Source of the DNA: Desulfobacterales bacterium
GTDB taxonomy: Bacteria > Desulfobacterota > Desulfobacteria > Desulfobacterales > SURF-7
NCBI GenBank assembly: GCA_018693105.1
Contig: JABHLN010000016.1
Span: forward strand, 1 to 48,399
Direction of reading: 5' to 3'
DNA length: 48,399 nucleotides
The notes under the pieces were generated by a model, which saw only the letters and a program-made list of their open reading frames with translations, was not told where the DNA came from and searched no databases. The position numbers were made by a program, and so were the translations under genes. Numbering within the stretch: position 1 is the first letter of the stretch; every line of letters starts with the position of its first letter. Below, piece after piece: positions 7,251 through 15,525 of the stretch.

Positions 7251-9050
7251 ATGGCTAAAAGAGTTGAAACAATATCAAAATTAGGGAAACTTTCAGATAT
7301 AAATAAGTATATAAAGCCCGGGTCTTTTATAGCACTCGGTGGTGGCTGGAGTTGCAACAAACCGATGGCGGTTGTCCGGGAGATCATTCGTCAGAAGATT
7401 ACCGGTCTGAAAGCAATGTCTATTGTAGGCGGCTGGGAAATGGAATGGCTCCTTGCGGCTGGAGCTCTTGATCACCTGGTTTTCAGCTTTTTAAGTCTTG
7501 AATCATTCGGACTTCCTGCAAATTTTAGAAAAGCTGCTGAAAAGAAGACAATAGAGCTTACAGAAATTGAAGGCTGCAGTATGATAAAAGGACTTGAAGC
7601 TGCAGGCTTTGGAATACCTTTCAGCGCATTTAAAGGCCCAAAGGGGTCTGACATTGTGAACGAAGCCCCTGAACTATATAAAACAGTATCGTGCCCTTTT
7701 ACCGGTCAGGAATTAACCGCTATTCAGGCGATCGTTCCCGATGTAGGCATAATTCATGCCCAGCGGGCTGATGAACAGGGCAATGTACAGATATACGGAA
7801 CTTCAGGTTCAGATATCGATATTGCTATGGCTGCCAAAAAAGTAATTGTAACTGTTGAAGAGATTATATCTTCTGATCAGATTCGTGAAGACAAGTCAGC
7901 AACAAAACTCTTCAGGTCTGAGGTTGATATGGTTATCCATGTTCCTTTTGGAGCAAGTCCATGCAGTAGTGTTCCTTATTACACAGCTCACCTTATGCAG
8001 ATGATGAAGGATGTTCAGGGACTTAATCCCAAGACAGCCGCTGAATATGCAGCAGACATGGTAGGGGCAAATGAAGAGGAATACTGGGCAAAAGCTGGTG
8101 GAGAAGAAGCACAGAACAAATTAAAATCACTTGCACTGCAGACAAAGGCCATTGACAGGCCTGCTGAAATTACGGAAGAAAAGACTGATGACTTTACTGT
8201 AGCAGAGCAGATGGTGGTTGCCCTTGCAAATACAATAGATGATGAAGATTCAATTGTTCTAGGATCATTTACGCCACTGGCATATGCAGCATATAATCTT
8301 GCTAAACTGACCCATGCTCCCAACGCTCTTATGGTAGGCTACAGCGGTGTTGATGCATTACCGTTCCAGATGGGCTTCCATACATCTGAAGCCTCATGCA
8401 CAAAATACTCTGCCGGCTTGTGGTCAATGACAGAATGCATCGAAGCTGTTCATTTCCGTGGTACAGGTGATATTGAAGCGGTATCAAGCGCCCAGATGGA
8501 CGTAAATGCCGATATCAACATTTCATGGTTGCCGATGCCGATTATGGGTGAAGACAGAAAACCCACCGGTGAATGGAACACAAGAGGCCTTAGGCTTCCA
8601 GGTGGTGCCGGTGCTCCTGTCGTATTCGGTCTGCACAAAAAATCCATAGCATATTTTGCAAGTCATTCAAAACAGGTATTTGTTCCCAAAGTTAACTATA
8701 TTACAGGAACCCGCGTATATCTGACTGCAGAAGAACGTGAAGCTCAGGGTCTCCGCCCCGGACCTGTAGTCGTAGTCACAAATCTCTGTATCATGGAAAT
8801 GGTAGAACGTGGAAAATGGGTAGTACATTCGCTTCATAAAGGTGTTACAGCTCAGGATGTTATTGACAATACCGGCTTTAAGGTTGAAATTGCAGATGAC
8901 TGTCCTGAAACAAAAGCTCCGACAGCACAGGAAGTTGAACTTATCAAGGATCTTGATCCCAAGGGTATCCGCCTTCTTGATTTCATGAGTGGAAAAGAAC
9001 GCGCTGGTAAGCTGCCTGCAATTCTTAATGATGAATGGTCTTCTGTATAG
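7251..9050 (+). CDS. Fused family I CoA-transferase-like protein (GctAB/IpdAB-type)
   Basis: A 599-aa fusion of two CoA-transferase domains. The N-terminal half (about 1-300) begins KPGSFIALGGGWSCNKPMA, like GctA/IpdA. The C-terminal half (about 325-599) contains SSAQMDVNADIN, like the GctB/IpdB block. In GctB the CoA-accepting Glu lies in VESGLMD; here the matching segment reads VGYSGVD, so Gly appears to replace it. Loss of this Glu is also a feature of IpdAB, a CoA-dependent C-C hydrolase of steroid ring cleavage. Glu residues at 102, 105 and 107 fall near the region of the IpdA catalytic Glu. It could be a hydrolase rather than a transferase. Start follows GAAAGGAGAG. Confidence 0.85.
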   Translation: MAKRVETISKLGKLSDINKYIKPGSFIALGGGWSCNKPMAVVREIIRQKITGLKAMSIVGGWEMEWLLAAGALDHLVFSFLSLESFGLPANFRKAAEKKTIELTEIEGCSMIKGLEAAGFGIPFSAFKGPKGSDIVNEAPELYKTVSCPFTGQELTAIQAIVPDVGIIHAQRADEQGNVQIYGTSGSDIDIAMAAKKVIVTVEEIISSDQIREDKSATKLFRSEVDMVIHVPFGASPCSSVPYYTAHLMQMMKDVQGLNPKTAAEYAADMVGANEEEYWAKAGGEEAQNKLKSLALQTKAIDRPAEITEEKTDDFTVAEQMVVALANTIDDEDSIVLGSFTPLAYAAYNLAKLTHAPNALMVGYSGVDALPFQMGFHTSEASCTKYSAGLWSMTECIEAVHFRGTGDIEAVSSAQMDVNADINISWLPMPIMGEDRKPTGEWNTRGLRLPGGAGAPVVFGLHKKSIAYFASHSKQVFVPKVNYITGTRVYLTAEEREAQGLRPGPVVVVTNLCIMEMVERGKWVVHSLHKGVTAQDVIDNTGFKVEIADDCPETKAPTAQEVELIKDLDPKGIRLLDFMSGKERAGKLPAILNDEWSSV

Positions 9051-9083
9051 TTTATGAATAAGAGTTATTAATAATAAGTAATG

Positions 9084-9125
9084 GCTCATCGTTTTTGAAA
9101 GAAGTTTTTTTCAAAAACGATGAGC
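9084..9125 (+). promoter_or_regulatory. Perfect 17-bp inverted repeat between IpdAB-like and hydratase genes
   Basis: GCTCATCGTTTTTGAAA (9084-9100) pairs exactly with 9109-9125 across an 8-nt loop. It lies between a stop at 9050 and the hydratase ribosome site at 9143. The right arm is not followed by a long T-run, so it may act as an attenuator, mRNA stabiliser or partial terminator. Its right arm also contains a spurious upstream ATG for the next gene. Confidence 0.65.
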
Positions 9126-9152
9126 TTTAAGAAAATATATTTGGAGGTAAAG

Positions 9153-9944
9153 ATGGAATATACAGTAATTAAAATAGAAAAAAAGGACGGATACGCAATT
9201 ATTTATTTTGATCGTCCTGACAAGTTTAATGCGGCAAATGCCCAGATTTTTGCTGAACTTACAGCGGCAGTTCAGGAACTTGACGCAGATGAAAGTATTG
9301 GATGCATGATCCTTACAGGTCAGACTTTTACACACCCCAAAAAAGGGACTCCGTTTCCAGTTTTCTCAGCTGGTGCAGATGTTGAGCAGTTTTCTACAAT
9401 TGGTAAAACAGAAGCCGGTTTTGATTTCATCAAGGTCTGTTTTGACCCGTTCAAAGCTATTGAAATGTCAGAAACCCCGATTATTGCAGCTGTAAATGGT
9501 GCTGCGTTCGGTTTCGGTTTTGAGATTTCAGGCTGCTGTGACATGGTTTTTGCTTCAAAAAGTGCAAAGTTTGCACTTAAAGAATTAAATCACGGTGCAA
9601 TTCCTGCATGGTGTGTAACTCGTGGTCTTGAGCAGCTCAGCAAGAAAGTTGTAGCATACCTCTGCCTGACAGCAAAAGAAATTGATCCTGAAGAAGCAAA
9701 ACGTCTTGGAGTTGTTCTTGATGTATTTGAAGATGACGATCTGCTTCCGCAATGTGAAGCTCTTGCTGCACGTATCGGAAAAACAAGCTACGTTTCACGT
9801 ACATTTATCAAGAAAATCCTTAATAAGGATGCCATGAAAGATTATCAGGACGCAGAACGTTTTATGCCGACAGTATTTGCCACAGAATTTATGCAGGGTG
9901 CATTTGCTAGATTCACTAAAGGCGATACTAAAAACGTAAAATAA
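9153..9944 (+). CDS. Enoyl-CoA hydratase/isomerase (crotonase family), second copy
   Basis: A 263-aa crotonase-family enzyme. The start at 9153 is chosen because GGAGG lies at 9143-9147; the longer frame from 9120 begins inside a hairpin. Glu124 (GFGFEISGCCD) and Glu144 (LKELNHG) occupy the two catalytic positions, but the usual GAGGTQRL block after the second Glu is replaced by AIPAWCVTRG. The active site therefore differs from the first copy at 5470, and an isomerase or a hydratase for a branched or longer enoyl-CoA is possible. It is followed 21 bp later by the thiolase gene. Confidence 0.92.
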   Translation: MEYTVIKIEKKDGYAIIYFDRPDKFNAANAQIFAELTAAVQELDADESIGCMILTGQTFTHPKKGTPFPVFSAGADVEQFSTIGKTEAGFDFIKVCFDPFKAIEMSETPIIAAVNGAAFGFGFEISGCCDMVFASKSAKFALKELNHGAIPAWCVTRGLEQLSKKVVAYLCLTAKEIDPEEAKRLGVVLDVFEDDDLLPQCEALAARIGKTSYVSRTFIKKILNKDAMKDYQDAERFMPTVFATEFMQGAFARFTKGDTKNVK

Positions 9945-9965
9945 TTTACGGAAAGGATGTTTCTG

Positions 9966-11138
9966 ATGAAAGAAGTAGTAATTGTATCAGGCGCTAGAAC
10001 TCCTATTGGTGTTATGGGAGGAAGCTTGATTTCATTCAGACAGCGTGACCTTGCGGCAATGGTTATCACAGAAGTACTAAGCCGTGCCGGTGTTGAAAAA
10101 GACAAGGTGGAAGATGTATTCATGGGCTGTTGCAACAACCCTATGGAAGATGTAAATGTCGCACGGGTAGGTCTGCTGGAAGCTGGACTACCATACAGCG
10201 TACCTGGTGTGACTGTAAACAGGGTCTGTCTGTCAGCTATGGAAGCTATTGCATCTGCAGCACGAAAGATTCAGTGTGGTGAAGCTGATATCTGCATTGC
10301 AGGTGGTGTCGAAACCATGAGTAATGCACCGTATTATATTAAGTCTGCCAGATGGGGAGCAAGGCTCCAGCACAAGGAAATGACCGATTCGCTATGGGAA
10401 GGCCTTCATGCCGGTGGTCCTGATATAATGGGTATTACCGCGGAAAACATAGCGGAACAATACGATATTTCCCGTGAAGATCAGGATGAAGCAGCGGTAA
10501 GGTCTCATAATAATGCTGAAAATGCGACTATAGAAGGCCGTTTCAAGGATGAAATCATCCCTGTAACTATTAAAAAAAGAAAGAAAGAAATTATATTCGA
10601 TAAAGATGAGCATTTTCGTCCCGGTATGACAATGGAACAGCTTGCAAAACTTCAACCATCGTTCAAACAGGGTGGAACCGTGACAGCAGGAAATGCTTCC
10701 GGAATAAATGACGGCGCTGCAGCTATTCTGATGATGTCAGCAGATAAAGCCAAAGAACTTGGTGTTAAACCCATGTTGAAATACATCTGTAATGCTGTTG
10801 CGGGTTGTGATCCAGACATAATGGGTATCGGTCCTGTTCCTGCAACGGAACTTGCTCTCAAGAGAGCAAAAATGGATATTAAAGATATTAATCTTGTTGA
10901 AATTAATGAAGCTTTTGCCGCCCAATATGTTGCCTGTGAAAGAGGAATTGGCGTAGATCGAGAGATTACTAATGTAAATGGGTCCGGAATAGGACTCGGG
11001 CACCCTGTAGGTTGCACAGGAACAAGAATCGTTGTAACCCTTATGTATGAAATGATCAGAAGGGATGTAAATGTCGGTCTTGCGACCTTGTGCGGCGGTG
11101 GCGGTATGGGGCTTACCACAATTTTTGAAAGAGTTTAA
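9966..11138 (+). CDS. Acetyl-CoA acetyltransferase / 3-ketoacyl-CoA thiolase
   Basis: A 390-aa thiolase. The nucleophile Cys88 lies in VNRVCLSAM, the NEAFAAQ block and GLGHPVGCTG (catalytic His) follow, and a second Cys is in TLCGGGGMG. Length matches the degradative/biosynthetic thiolase family. The start at 9966 (MKEVVIVSGARTP) fits the family better than the ATG at 9957. It should cleave a 3-ketoacyl-CoA such as acetoacetyl-CoA to acetyl-CoA plus a shortened acyl-CoA, the last step of the pathway encoded here. It is co-directional with the hydratase upstream and the dehydrogenase downstream. Confidence 0.95.
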   Translation: MKEVVIVSGARTPIGVMGGSLISFRQRDLAAMVITEVLSRAGVEKDKVEDVFMGCCNNPMEDVNVARVGLLEAGLPYSVPGVTVNRVCLSAMEAIASAARKIQCGEADICIAGGVETMSNAPYYIKSARWGARLQHKEMTDSLWEGLHAGGPDIMGITAENIAEQYDISREDQDEAAVRSHNNAENATIEGRFKDEIIPVTIKKRKKEIIFDKDEHFRPGMTMEQLAKLQPSFKQGGTVTAGNASGINDGAAAILMMSADKAKELGVKPMLKYICNAVAGCDPDIMGIGPVPATELALKRAKMDIKDINLVEINEAFAAQYVACERGIGVDREITNVNGSGIGLGHPVGCTGTRIVVTLMYEMIRRDVNVGLATLCGGGGMGLTTIFERV

Positions 11139-11175
11139 CGGCCCGTGTTTAATTGATGAAATATTGTATATATTA

Positions 11176-11200
11176 ACAGGGCGGGAAAACGGAGCCCTGT
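11176..11200 (+). terminator. Hairpin after thiolase gene
   Basis: ACAGGGC pairs with GCCCTGT across an 11-nt loop, 38 bp after the thiolase stop. The downstream sequence is A-rich rather than T-rich, so it is a weak terminator candidate or an mRNA 3-prime stabiliser. Confidence 0.35.
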
Positions 11201-11239
11201 AAAATAAAAATAAATTTATTACAATCAGGAGGTCATAAA

Positions 11240-12112
11240 ATGGCTGAAATAAAAAAAGTTGGTATTATCGGTGCCGGTATGATGGGTGCTGATATCGCTA
11301 TCTCATGCGCACTTGCAGGATGTGAAGTGTTCATGAAGGAAATTAGTATGGACCTGGCTCAGGCTGGTCATGATCGTATTGCAAAAGATCTGAAAAAATG
11401 GGTTTCAAAAGGTAGAATCAAAACGGATGATGCCGGAGTAGAAAAAGCTCTGGGACTTCTTATACCTACGGATTCTTTCGACCTGTTTGCCGATGTTGAT
11501 ATTGTTATTGAGGCAATATTTGAAGATATCAACGTGAAGGCTGAAAATTACAAAGAACTTGATAAAGTGTGCAAACCTTCATGCATTATTGCTTCGAATA
11601 CCTCTTCAATTTCCATTACAAAACTAGCAAGTGCAAGTTTTGACAGTATTGAAAGAAAAGCAAACTTTGTTGGTATGCATTTCTTTTCACCTGCAGTAAT
11701 CATGAAGCTTGTTGAAGTAATAAAAGGTGAAGAGACTTCAGACGAAACAATGGCTGCTGCAAGCGCATTCTGTAAAAAAATCAGTAAAGAACCGGTAACA
11801 GTTGTTGACTGTGTTGGTTTTGTTGTTAATCGTATCCTTTATGCTCTTAATAATGAAGCTATAAGGCTTTACGAAGAAGGCGTATGTTCAATTGAAGATA
11901 TTGACAAAGCCTGCCAGCTTGGCCTTGGTCATCCCGTAGGACCGTTTGCACTTATGGATCTTACCGACAATGCTCTTAACCTTAATGTCGGAAATATCCT
12001 TTATGAAGCATATGGTGACAGGTTTCTTCCGAGACCTTCAATGAAGAAAAAGGTTGATGCCGGTCATTATGGAAGGAAATCTGGTCGTGGGTGGCACGAC
12101 TATAGAAAATAA
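11240..12112 (+). CDS. 3-hydroxyacyl-CoA dehydrogenase (HAD family, e.g. 3-hydroxybutyryl-CoA dehydrogenase)
   Basis: A 290-aa NAD-dependent L-3-hydroxyacyl-CoA dehydrogenase. The N-terminal Rossmann motif GAGMMG is at 11-16, the catalytic His147 is in GMHFFSP, and VVNRILYALNNEA marks the C-terminal dimer domain. The length of about 290 aa is typical of the stand-alone 3-hydroxybutyryl-CoA dehydrogenases rather than multifunctional FadB. It begins after CAGGAGG. With the thiolase upstream it can complete oxidation of 3-hydroxybutyryl-CoA, or a longer homologue, to acetyl-CoA. Confidence 0.95.
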   Translation: MAEIKKVGIIGAGMMGADIAISCALAGCEVFMKEISMDLAQAGHDRIAKDLKKWVSKGRIKTDDAGVEKALGLLIPTDSFDLFADVDIVIEAIFEDINVKAENYKELDKVCKPSCIIASNTSSISITKLASASFDSIERKANFVGMHFFSPAVIMKLVEVIKGEETSDETMAAASAFCKKISKEPVTVVDCVGFVVNRILYALNNEAIRLYEEGVCSIEDIDKACQLGLGHPVGPFALMDLTDNALNLNVGNILYEAYGDRFLPRPSMKKKVDAGHYGRKSGRGWHDYRK

Positions 12113-12180
12113 GCTGAAAAAGCTTGTTTCTTTTTATTTTTTATAGTTTATGCTATTAACATAAATATAATTTATAAAAC

Positions 12181-12211
12181 GGGGCTTGAGAAGGAAACAT
12201 GCTCAAGCCCC
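12181..12211 (+). terminator. Strong hairpin after 3-hydroxyacyl-CoA dehydrogenase
   Basis: GGGGCTTGAG (12181-12190) pairs perfectly with CTCAAGCCCC (12202-12211) across an 11-nt loop, 68 bp after the stop codon. A modest T-rich tract (ggttttattttt) appears only about 20 bp later. It probably ends the main operon before the universal stress protein gene. Confidence 0.55.
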
Positions 12212-12264
12212 ATGACTCACTATAACGGTTTTATTTTTCATTAACCTGGAAAAAGGAGACAAGC

Positions 12265-12717
12265 ATGAAGATTTTATTCCCTGTTGTTCGTTCTACTGAT
12301 GTTTCGGAAAAATTTGCAGCTTATGTGAAAACAGTTGGTATGATGAATAATGCAGAGGTTCATTTAATGCGTGTTGAACCTCCTTCAGCATATATTGAGA
12401 GTCGTTTGAAGGAAGATGAAAAGTGGCTTGCTGATTTTTCAGCAAAGCATTTTGCTGACTATCCTCAGGTAGTTTTGAAGGCTGTCCCGGGTGATCCTGC
12501 TGATGAAATCCTTAAATATGTTGACGATGCGGAGATTGATTTGGTTATTATGGGAACTCATGGCCGAAGGGGTATGTCGTCAATGATATTTGGAAGTGTA
12601 ACAAGCAGCGTTGCAAAGCTTTCTCCTGCGCCGGTATTGAGTATGAATCCATACAGAAAGAGAAAAGTCGGTGAAATAAAACTGGGAACTGAATGTTTTG
12701 ATTTTTCCTGCACATAA
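12265..12717 (+). CDS. Universal stress protein (UspA family)
   Basis: A 150-aa cytosolic Usp domain protein. The ATP-binding signature G-x2-G-x9-G-S is visible as GTHGRRG...FGS near residues 111-125, followed by a conserved APVL strand. The start follows AAAAAGGAGA. It is framed by two hairpins (12181-12211 and 12778-12817), so it probably forms its own unit. Its presence between beta-oxidation genes is common in anaerobic degraders and may reflect co-induction under starvation, but no direct metabolic role can be read. Confidence 0.9.
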   Translation: MKILFPVVRSTDVSEKFAAYVKTVGMMNNAEVHLMRVEPPSAYIESRLKEDEKWLADFSAKHFADYPQVVLKAVPGDPADEILKYVDDAEIDLVIMGTHGRRGMSSMIFGSVTSSVAKLSPAPVLSMNPYRKRKVGEIKLGTECFDFSCT

Positions 12718-12777
12718 ATAGCTATTATAGCCTGCTTATATGATAATAGGGTAAAATAAACGCTTATTAATTTATTA

Positions 12778-12817
12778 ATGATACCTTTGAAAAATGTACA
12801 TGTTTCAAAGGTATCAT
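12778..12817. terminator. 15-bp inverted repeat after usp gene
   Basis: ATGATACCTTTGAAA (12778-12792) pairs exactly with TTTCAAAGGTATCAT (12803-12817), with a 10-nt loop. It lies 60 bp after the usp stop, with an AT-rich flank on both sides. Terminator or RNA-stabilising function is inferred. Confidence 0.6.
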
Positions 12818-12831
12818 ATTATTAACCGCTT

Positions 12832-12876
12832 AAACCTGACCGGTTCTAGTTAATTGTAATTTGACCGGTCAGGTTT
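12832..12876. promoter_or_regulatory. Candidate operator: two TGACCGGT(CA) boxes in inverted repeat
   Basis: AAACCTGACCGGT (12832-12844) and ACCGGTCAGGTTT (12864-12876) form a perfect 13-bp inverted repeat. The right arm also lies in a self-palindromic TGACCGGTCA. The layout resembles binding sites of TetR-type fatty-acid regulators, and it lies about 125 bp upstream of the acyl-CoA dehydrogenase at 13002. No regulator gene is adjacent, so the assignment is inference. It could also form an RNA hairpin. Confidence 0.45.
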
Positions 12877-13001
12877 GTTGTGCCTGCACAGCTTTTCAGG
12901 TTGCCGGATAAAATATCCAATTAAATATCAGGTGATTTAGATATAAGGCCGATATTAAAGATAACTATCGAATATATTGATATAATGAAAGGAAGTTTGT
13001 A

Positions 13002-14198
13002 ATGGATTACAGTTTTACTCCTGAAGAGGACGCATTTAGAAAGGAAATTAGTGATTTCCTGGATAAGGAACTTCCTTCCGAATGGTTTGAAAAATTTAGA
13101 TATACCTATTGGGAGGAGGATGACGAGTCCTGGGAGATAACCAAGAGTTGGAACAAGAAACTGGGAGAGAAGGGATATCTTGGTGTAGGTCTGCCGAAGG
13201 AATATGGCGGGCTGGGTGGCAGCCATTTTCATCATGTCGTTTTTGAAGAGGAATTGTATTCCCGGGGCAGAACACCAACCTGGATTGAAAAAAATATAAC
13301 TGTTGACTGGATTTCGCCTACACTTCTTGAAGTGGGCACTGAAGAGCAGAAGGAAAAATTTGTAAAGCCTGCAGCAAAGGGTGATTTGGTATTTTGTCTT
13401 GGATACAGTGAGCCTGATAGCGGTTCTGATCTTGCCTCTATGACTACAAGTGCAGTGGAAGATGGGGATGAATTTATCATAAATGGTCAGAAAACATGGA
13501 CAACAATGGCTCATAGGGCCGATTACATTTGGCTGGCCGCACGCACAGATCCGGATGCACCTCCTCATAAAGGGATCACAATATTTCTTATCGATATGAA
13601 AACACCGGGAATAACTGTACGTCCTATAATTAACATGCTTCATTCTCACTCATATAATGAAGTGTTCTTTGATAACTGCCGTGTTCCCAAATCCGCAATT
13701 ATTAACCAGAAGAACATGGGCTGGTATGTAATGATGGTTGCCCTTAATCATGAACGCGGTGGTGTGAATTTCCCTTCACATATGAAGCAGCTTCTTGGGG
13801 AACTAGTTCAATACTGTAAAACTATAAAACGTGACGGTAAATACCTTTCCGAAGACTCTGTGATAAGAAAGAAGTTGGCAAAGTTAGCTGTAGAAATAGA
13901 AGTGACTACACTTCTTAACTATCGTACGACCTGTCTTCAACATAAAGGAAAAAAGATAACCCACGAAGGGTCTCTTGCAAAGATTCTATGCAATGATATG
14001 TGGACAAAACTTGCCCAGATAAGCACTGAAATTCTCGGACCATTCGTATTATTAGATCGTTTCTCAAGGCGTGCCCCTATTCATGGCGATATGGCAAGAT
14101 ATTTTCTGAATGCCGCATCAATGGGTGTTGGTGGTGGTGCTACGGAAATTCAGCGAAACGTTGTTGCCCAGATGGGTTTGGGGTTTAAGCTAAAATAG
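13002..14198 (+). CDS. Acyl-CoA dehydrogenase, catalytic subunit type (Glu at IVD/LCAD position)
   Basis: A 398-aa acyl-CoA dehydrogenase. The FAD block GYSEPDSGSDLA (134-145) and NGQKTWTT are conserved. At the usual C-terminal catalytic position the signature reads GVGGGATEIQRN, so Gly replaces the Glu of medium-chain enzymes. A Glu instead occurs at 251 in NHERGG, the place used by isovaleryl- and long-chain acyl-CoA dehydrogenases. Start follows GAAAGGAAG. A second dehydrogenase follows at 14326. Tandem unequal pairs like this often form alpha-beta heteromers acting on bulky or ring-bearing acyl-CoAs, as in steroid catabolism. Confidence 0.92.
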   Translation: MDYSFTPEEDAFRKEISDFLDKELPSEWFEKFRYTYWEEDDESWEITKSWNKKLGEKGYLGVGLPKEYGGLGGSHFHHVVFEEELYSRGRTPTWIEKNITVDWISPTLLEVGTEEQKEKFVKPAAKGDLVFCLGYSEPDSGSDLASMTTSAVEDGDEFIINGQKTWTTMAHRADYIWLAARTDPDAPPHKGITIFLIDMKTPGITVRPIINMLHSHSYNEVFFDNCRVPKSAIINQKNMGWYVMMVALNHERGGVNFPSHMKQLLGELVQYCKTIKRDGKYLSEDSVIRKKLAKLAVEIEVTTLLNYRTTCLQHKGKKITHEGSLAKILCNDMWTKLAQISTEILGPFVLLDRFSRRAPIHGDMARYFLNAASMGVGGGATEIQRNVVAQMGLGFKLK

Positions 14199-14325
14199 GA
14201 AGGTTATTTATAACCTGAACTAATATTGAGCATTTATGGAATCGTTTTTCAATATTGTTAACATGAAATTGAAGACATTCTTTAAATTATAATAGTTAAT
14301 TGTTTTGATCAGAAAGGAAAAAAGT

Positions 14326-15456
14326 ATGGATCTTGAATTTAATAAGGAACAACAATTACTGAAGTCTTCAGTTCAAGATTTTTTAAAAAAAGAAAGCCCA
14401 ATGACAGTTGTCAGGGAAATGCTGTCTGATGAAATGGGCTGCAGTAAAAAAGTCTGGAAAAAAATGGCAGAGTTAGGATGGTTGGGAATTGTGGCTCCTG
14501 ATGAATATGAAGGCCTTGAAGGTAACTTGATTGATCTTGCAATTATAATGGAAGAAATGGGTGCGGCCTGTTTTACAAGCCCTTTTTTCTCTACCGTAAT
14601 AAGCGGCATTGCAGTTAACGAAGCAGGATCAGAGGATCAGAAAAAAAGCATTCTACCTAAAATGGTTGACGGAAAACTCATTATGACTCTTGCAACAGAC
14701 GAGTCTGAAGCATGGTTCGGAAGTCCTCATATTTCTACTACGGCTGCTGAAGACGGAGATAATTATGTAATCAATGGAACCAAGCTTTTTGTATTAAATG
14801 CCCATATTGCTGATAAAATCATATGTCTTGCACGTACTTCAGATGGGGAAAAGCCGGAAGACGGTCTTACTTTTTTTATCGTGGACGGCAAAGCTGACGG
14901 GGTTACCTGCCATATGCTGGATACCCTTGCAAATGACAAGCAAAATGAAGTCATTTTTGAAAATGTAAAAGTCCCTAAAAGTAGTGTTCTTGGTGAAGTC
15001 GGCAATGCATGGGATGCACTTGAAAAAGTTAAGCAATTCGCTTCTGTTGCAAAATCAGCTGAATCACTCGGTGGCTTAGTATCAGTGCTTGATATGACGG
15101 CAAAATATGCAAAAGACCGGAAACAGTTTGGACGTCCTTTAGGAGGATTCCAGGTTATTGCCCATTACCTGGCCGACATGATGGTTGATGTTGACGGCTC
15201 CAGGGTTATTACCTACAAGGCGGCATGGCTTCTCAGCAAAGGACTACCTGCGGAAAAGGAAGTTTCCATGGCAAAATCATTTGTCAGTGAAGCATCCCAG
15301 CGGGTAACCATTAATGGCCATCAGATTCATGGTGCCATGGGCTTTTGTGATGAGCATGATATGCATCTTTACTACAGAAACGCAAAAACAACCGAAATGC
15401 AGTTCGGAGACAGCGACTACCACCTTGAAAAGGTTGCAGTTGAGATTGGTCTCTGA
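14326..15456 (+). CDS. Acyl-CoA dehydrogenase, partner (probably non-catalytic) subunit
   Basis: A 376-aa acyl-CoA dehydrogenase-fold protein. The start at 14326 (MDLEFNKEQQ) follows AGAAAGGA; the frame from 14305 is longer but lacks a site. The usual catalytic C-terminal block is replaced by TTEMQFGDSDYH, with Gly-Asp at the Glu position, a pattern seen in beta subunits of heteromeric dehydrogenases. The FAD-binding AMGFCDEHDMHLYYR block is retained. It probably pairs with the 13002 product. A strong intrinsic terminator follows at 15491, ending this transcription unit. Confidence 0.9.
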   Translation: MDLEFNKEQQLLKSSVQDFLKKESPMTVVREMLSDEMGCSKKVWKKMAELGWLGIVAPDEYEGLEGNLIDLAIIMEEMGAACFTSPFFSTVISGIAVNEAGSEDQKKSILPKMVDGKLIMTLATDESEAWFGSPHISTTAAEDGDNYVINGTKLFVLNAHIADKIICLARTSDGEKPEDGLTFFIVDGKADGVTCHMLDTLANDKQNEVIFENVKVPKSSVLGEVGNAWDALEKVKQFASVAKSAESLGGLVSVLDMTAKYAKDRKQFGRPLGGFQVIAHYLADMMVDVDGSRVITYKAAWLLSKGLPAEKEVSMAKSFVSEASQRVTINGHQIHGAMGFCDEHDMHLYYRNAKTTEMQFGDSDYHLEKVAVEIGL

Positions 15457-15490
15457 TTTTATCTTAATAAAAAGATATATCTATATTGTT

Positions 15491-15525
15491 AAAAAACCAT
15501 GCCGGATATTCCGGCATGGTTTTTT
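15491..15525. terminator. Intrinsic terminator after acyl-CoA dehydrogenase pair
   Basis: AAAAAACCATGCCGG (15491-15505) pairs exactly with CCGGCATGGTTTTTT (15511-15525) with a 5-nt loop. The GC core plus flanking A-run and T-run make a textbook, possibly bidirectional, intrinsic terminator 35 bp after the stop codon. Confidence 0.9.

Noticed and set aside
2010-12112. B12 or ThDP riboswitch upstream of the cofactor-dependent genes
   Set aside because: No recognisable B12-box or THI-box sequence was found upstream of the mutase or ThDP enzyme genes by eye.
12921-13649. Minus-strand 242-codon open frame opposite the acyl-CoA dehydrogenase at 13002
   Set aside because: Composition is typical of an antisense shadow, with no domain or start signal; the + strand gene has clear catalytic motifs.
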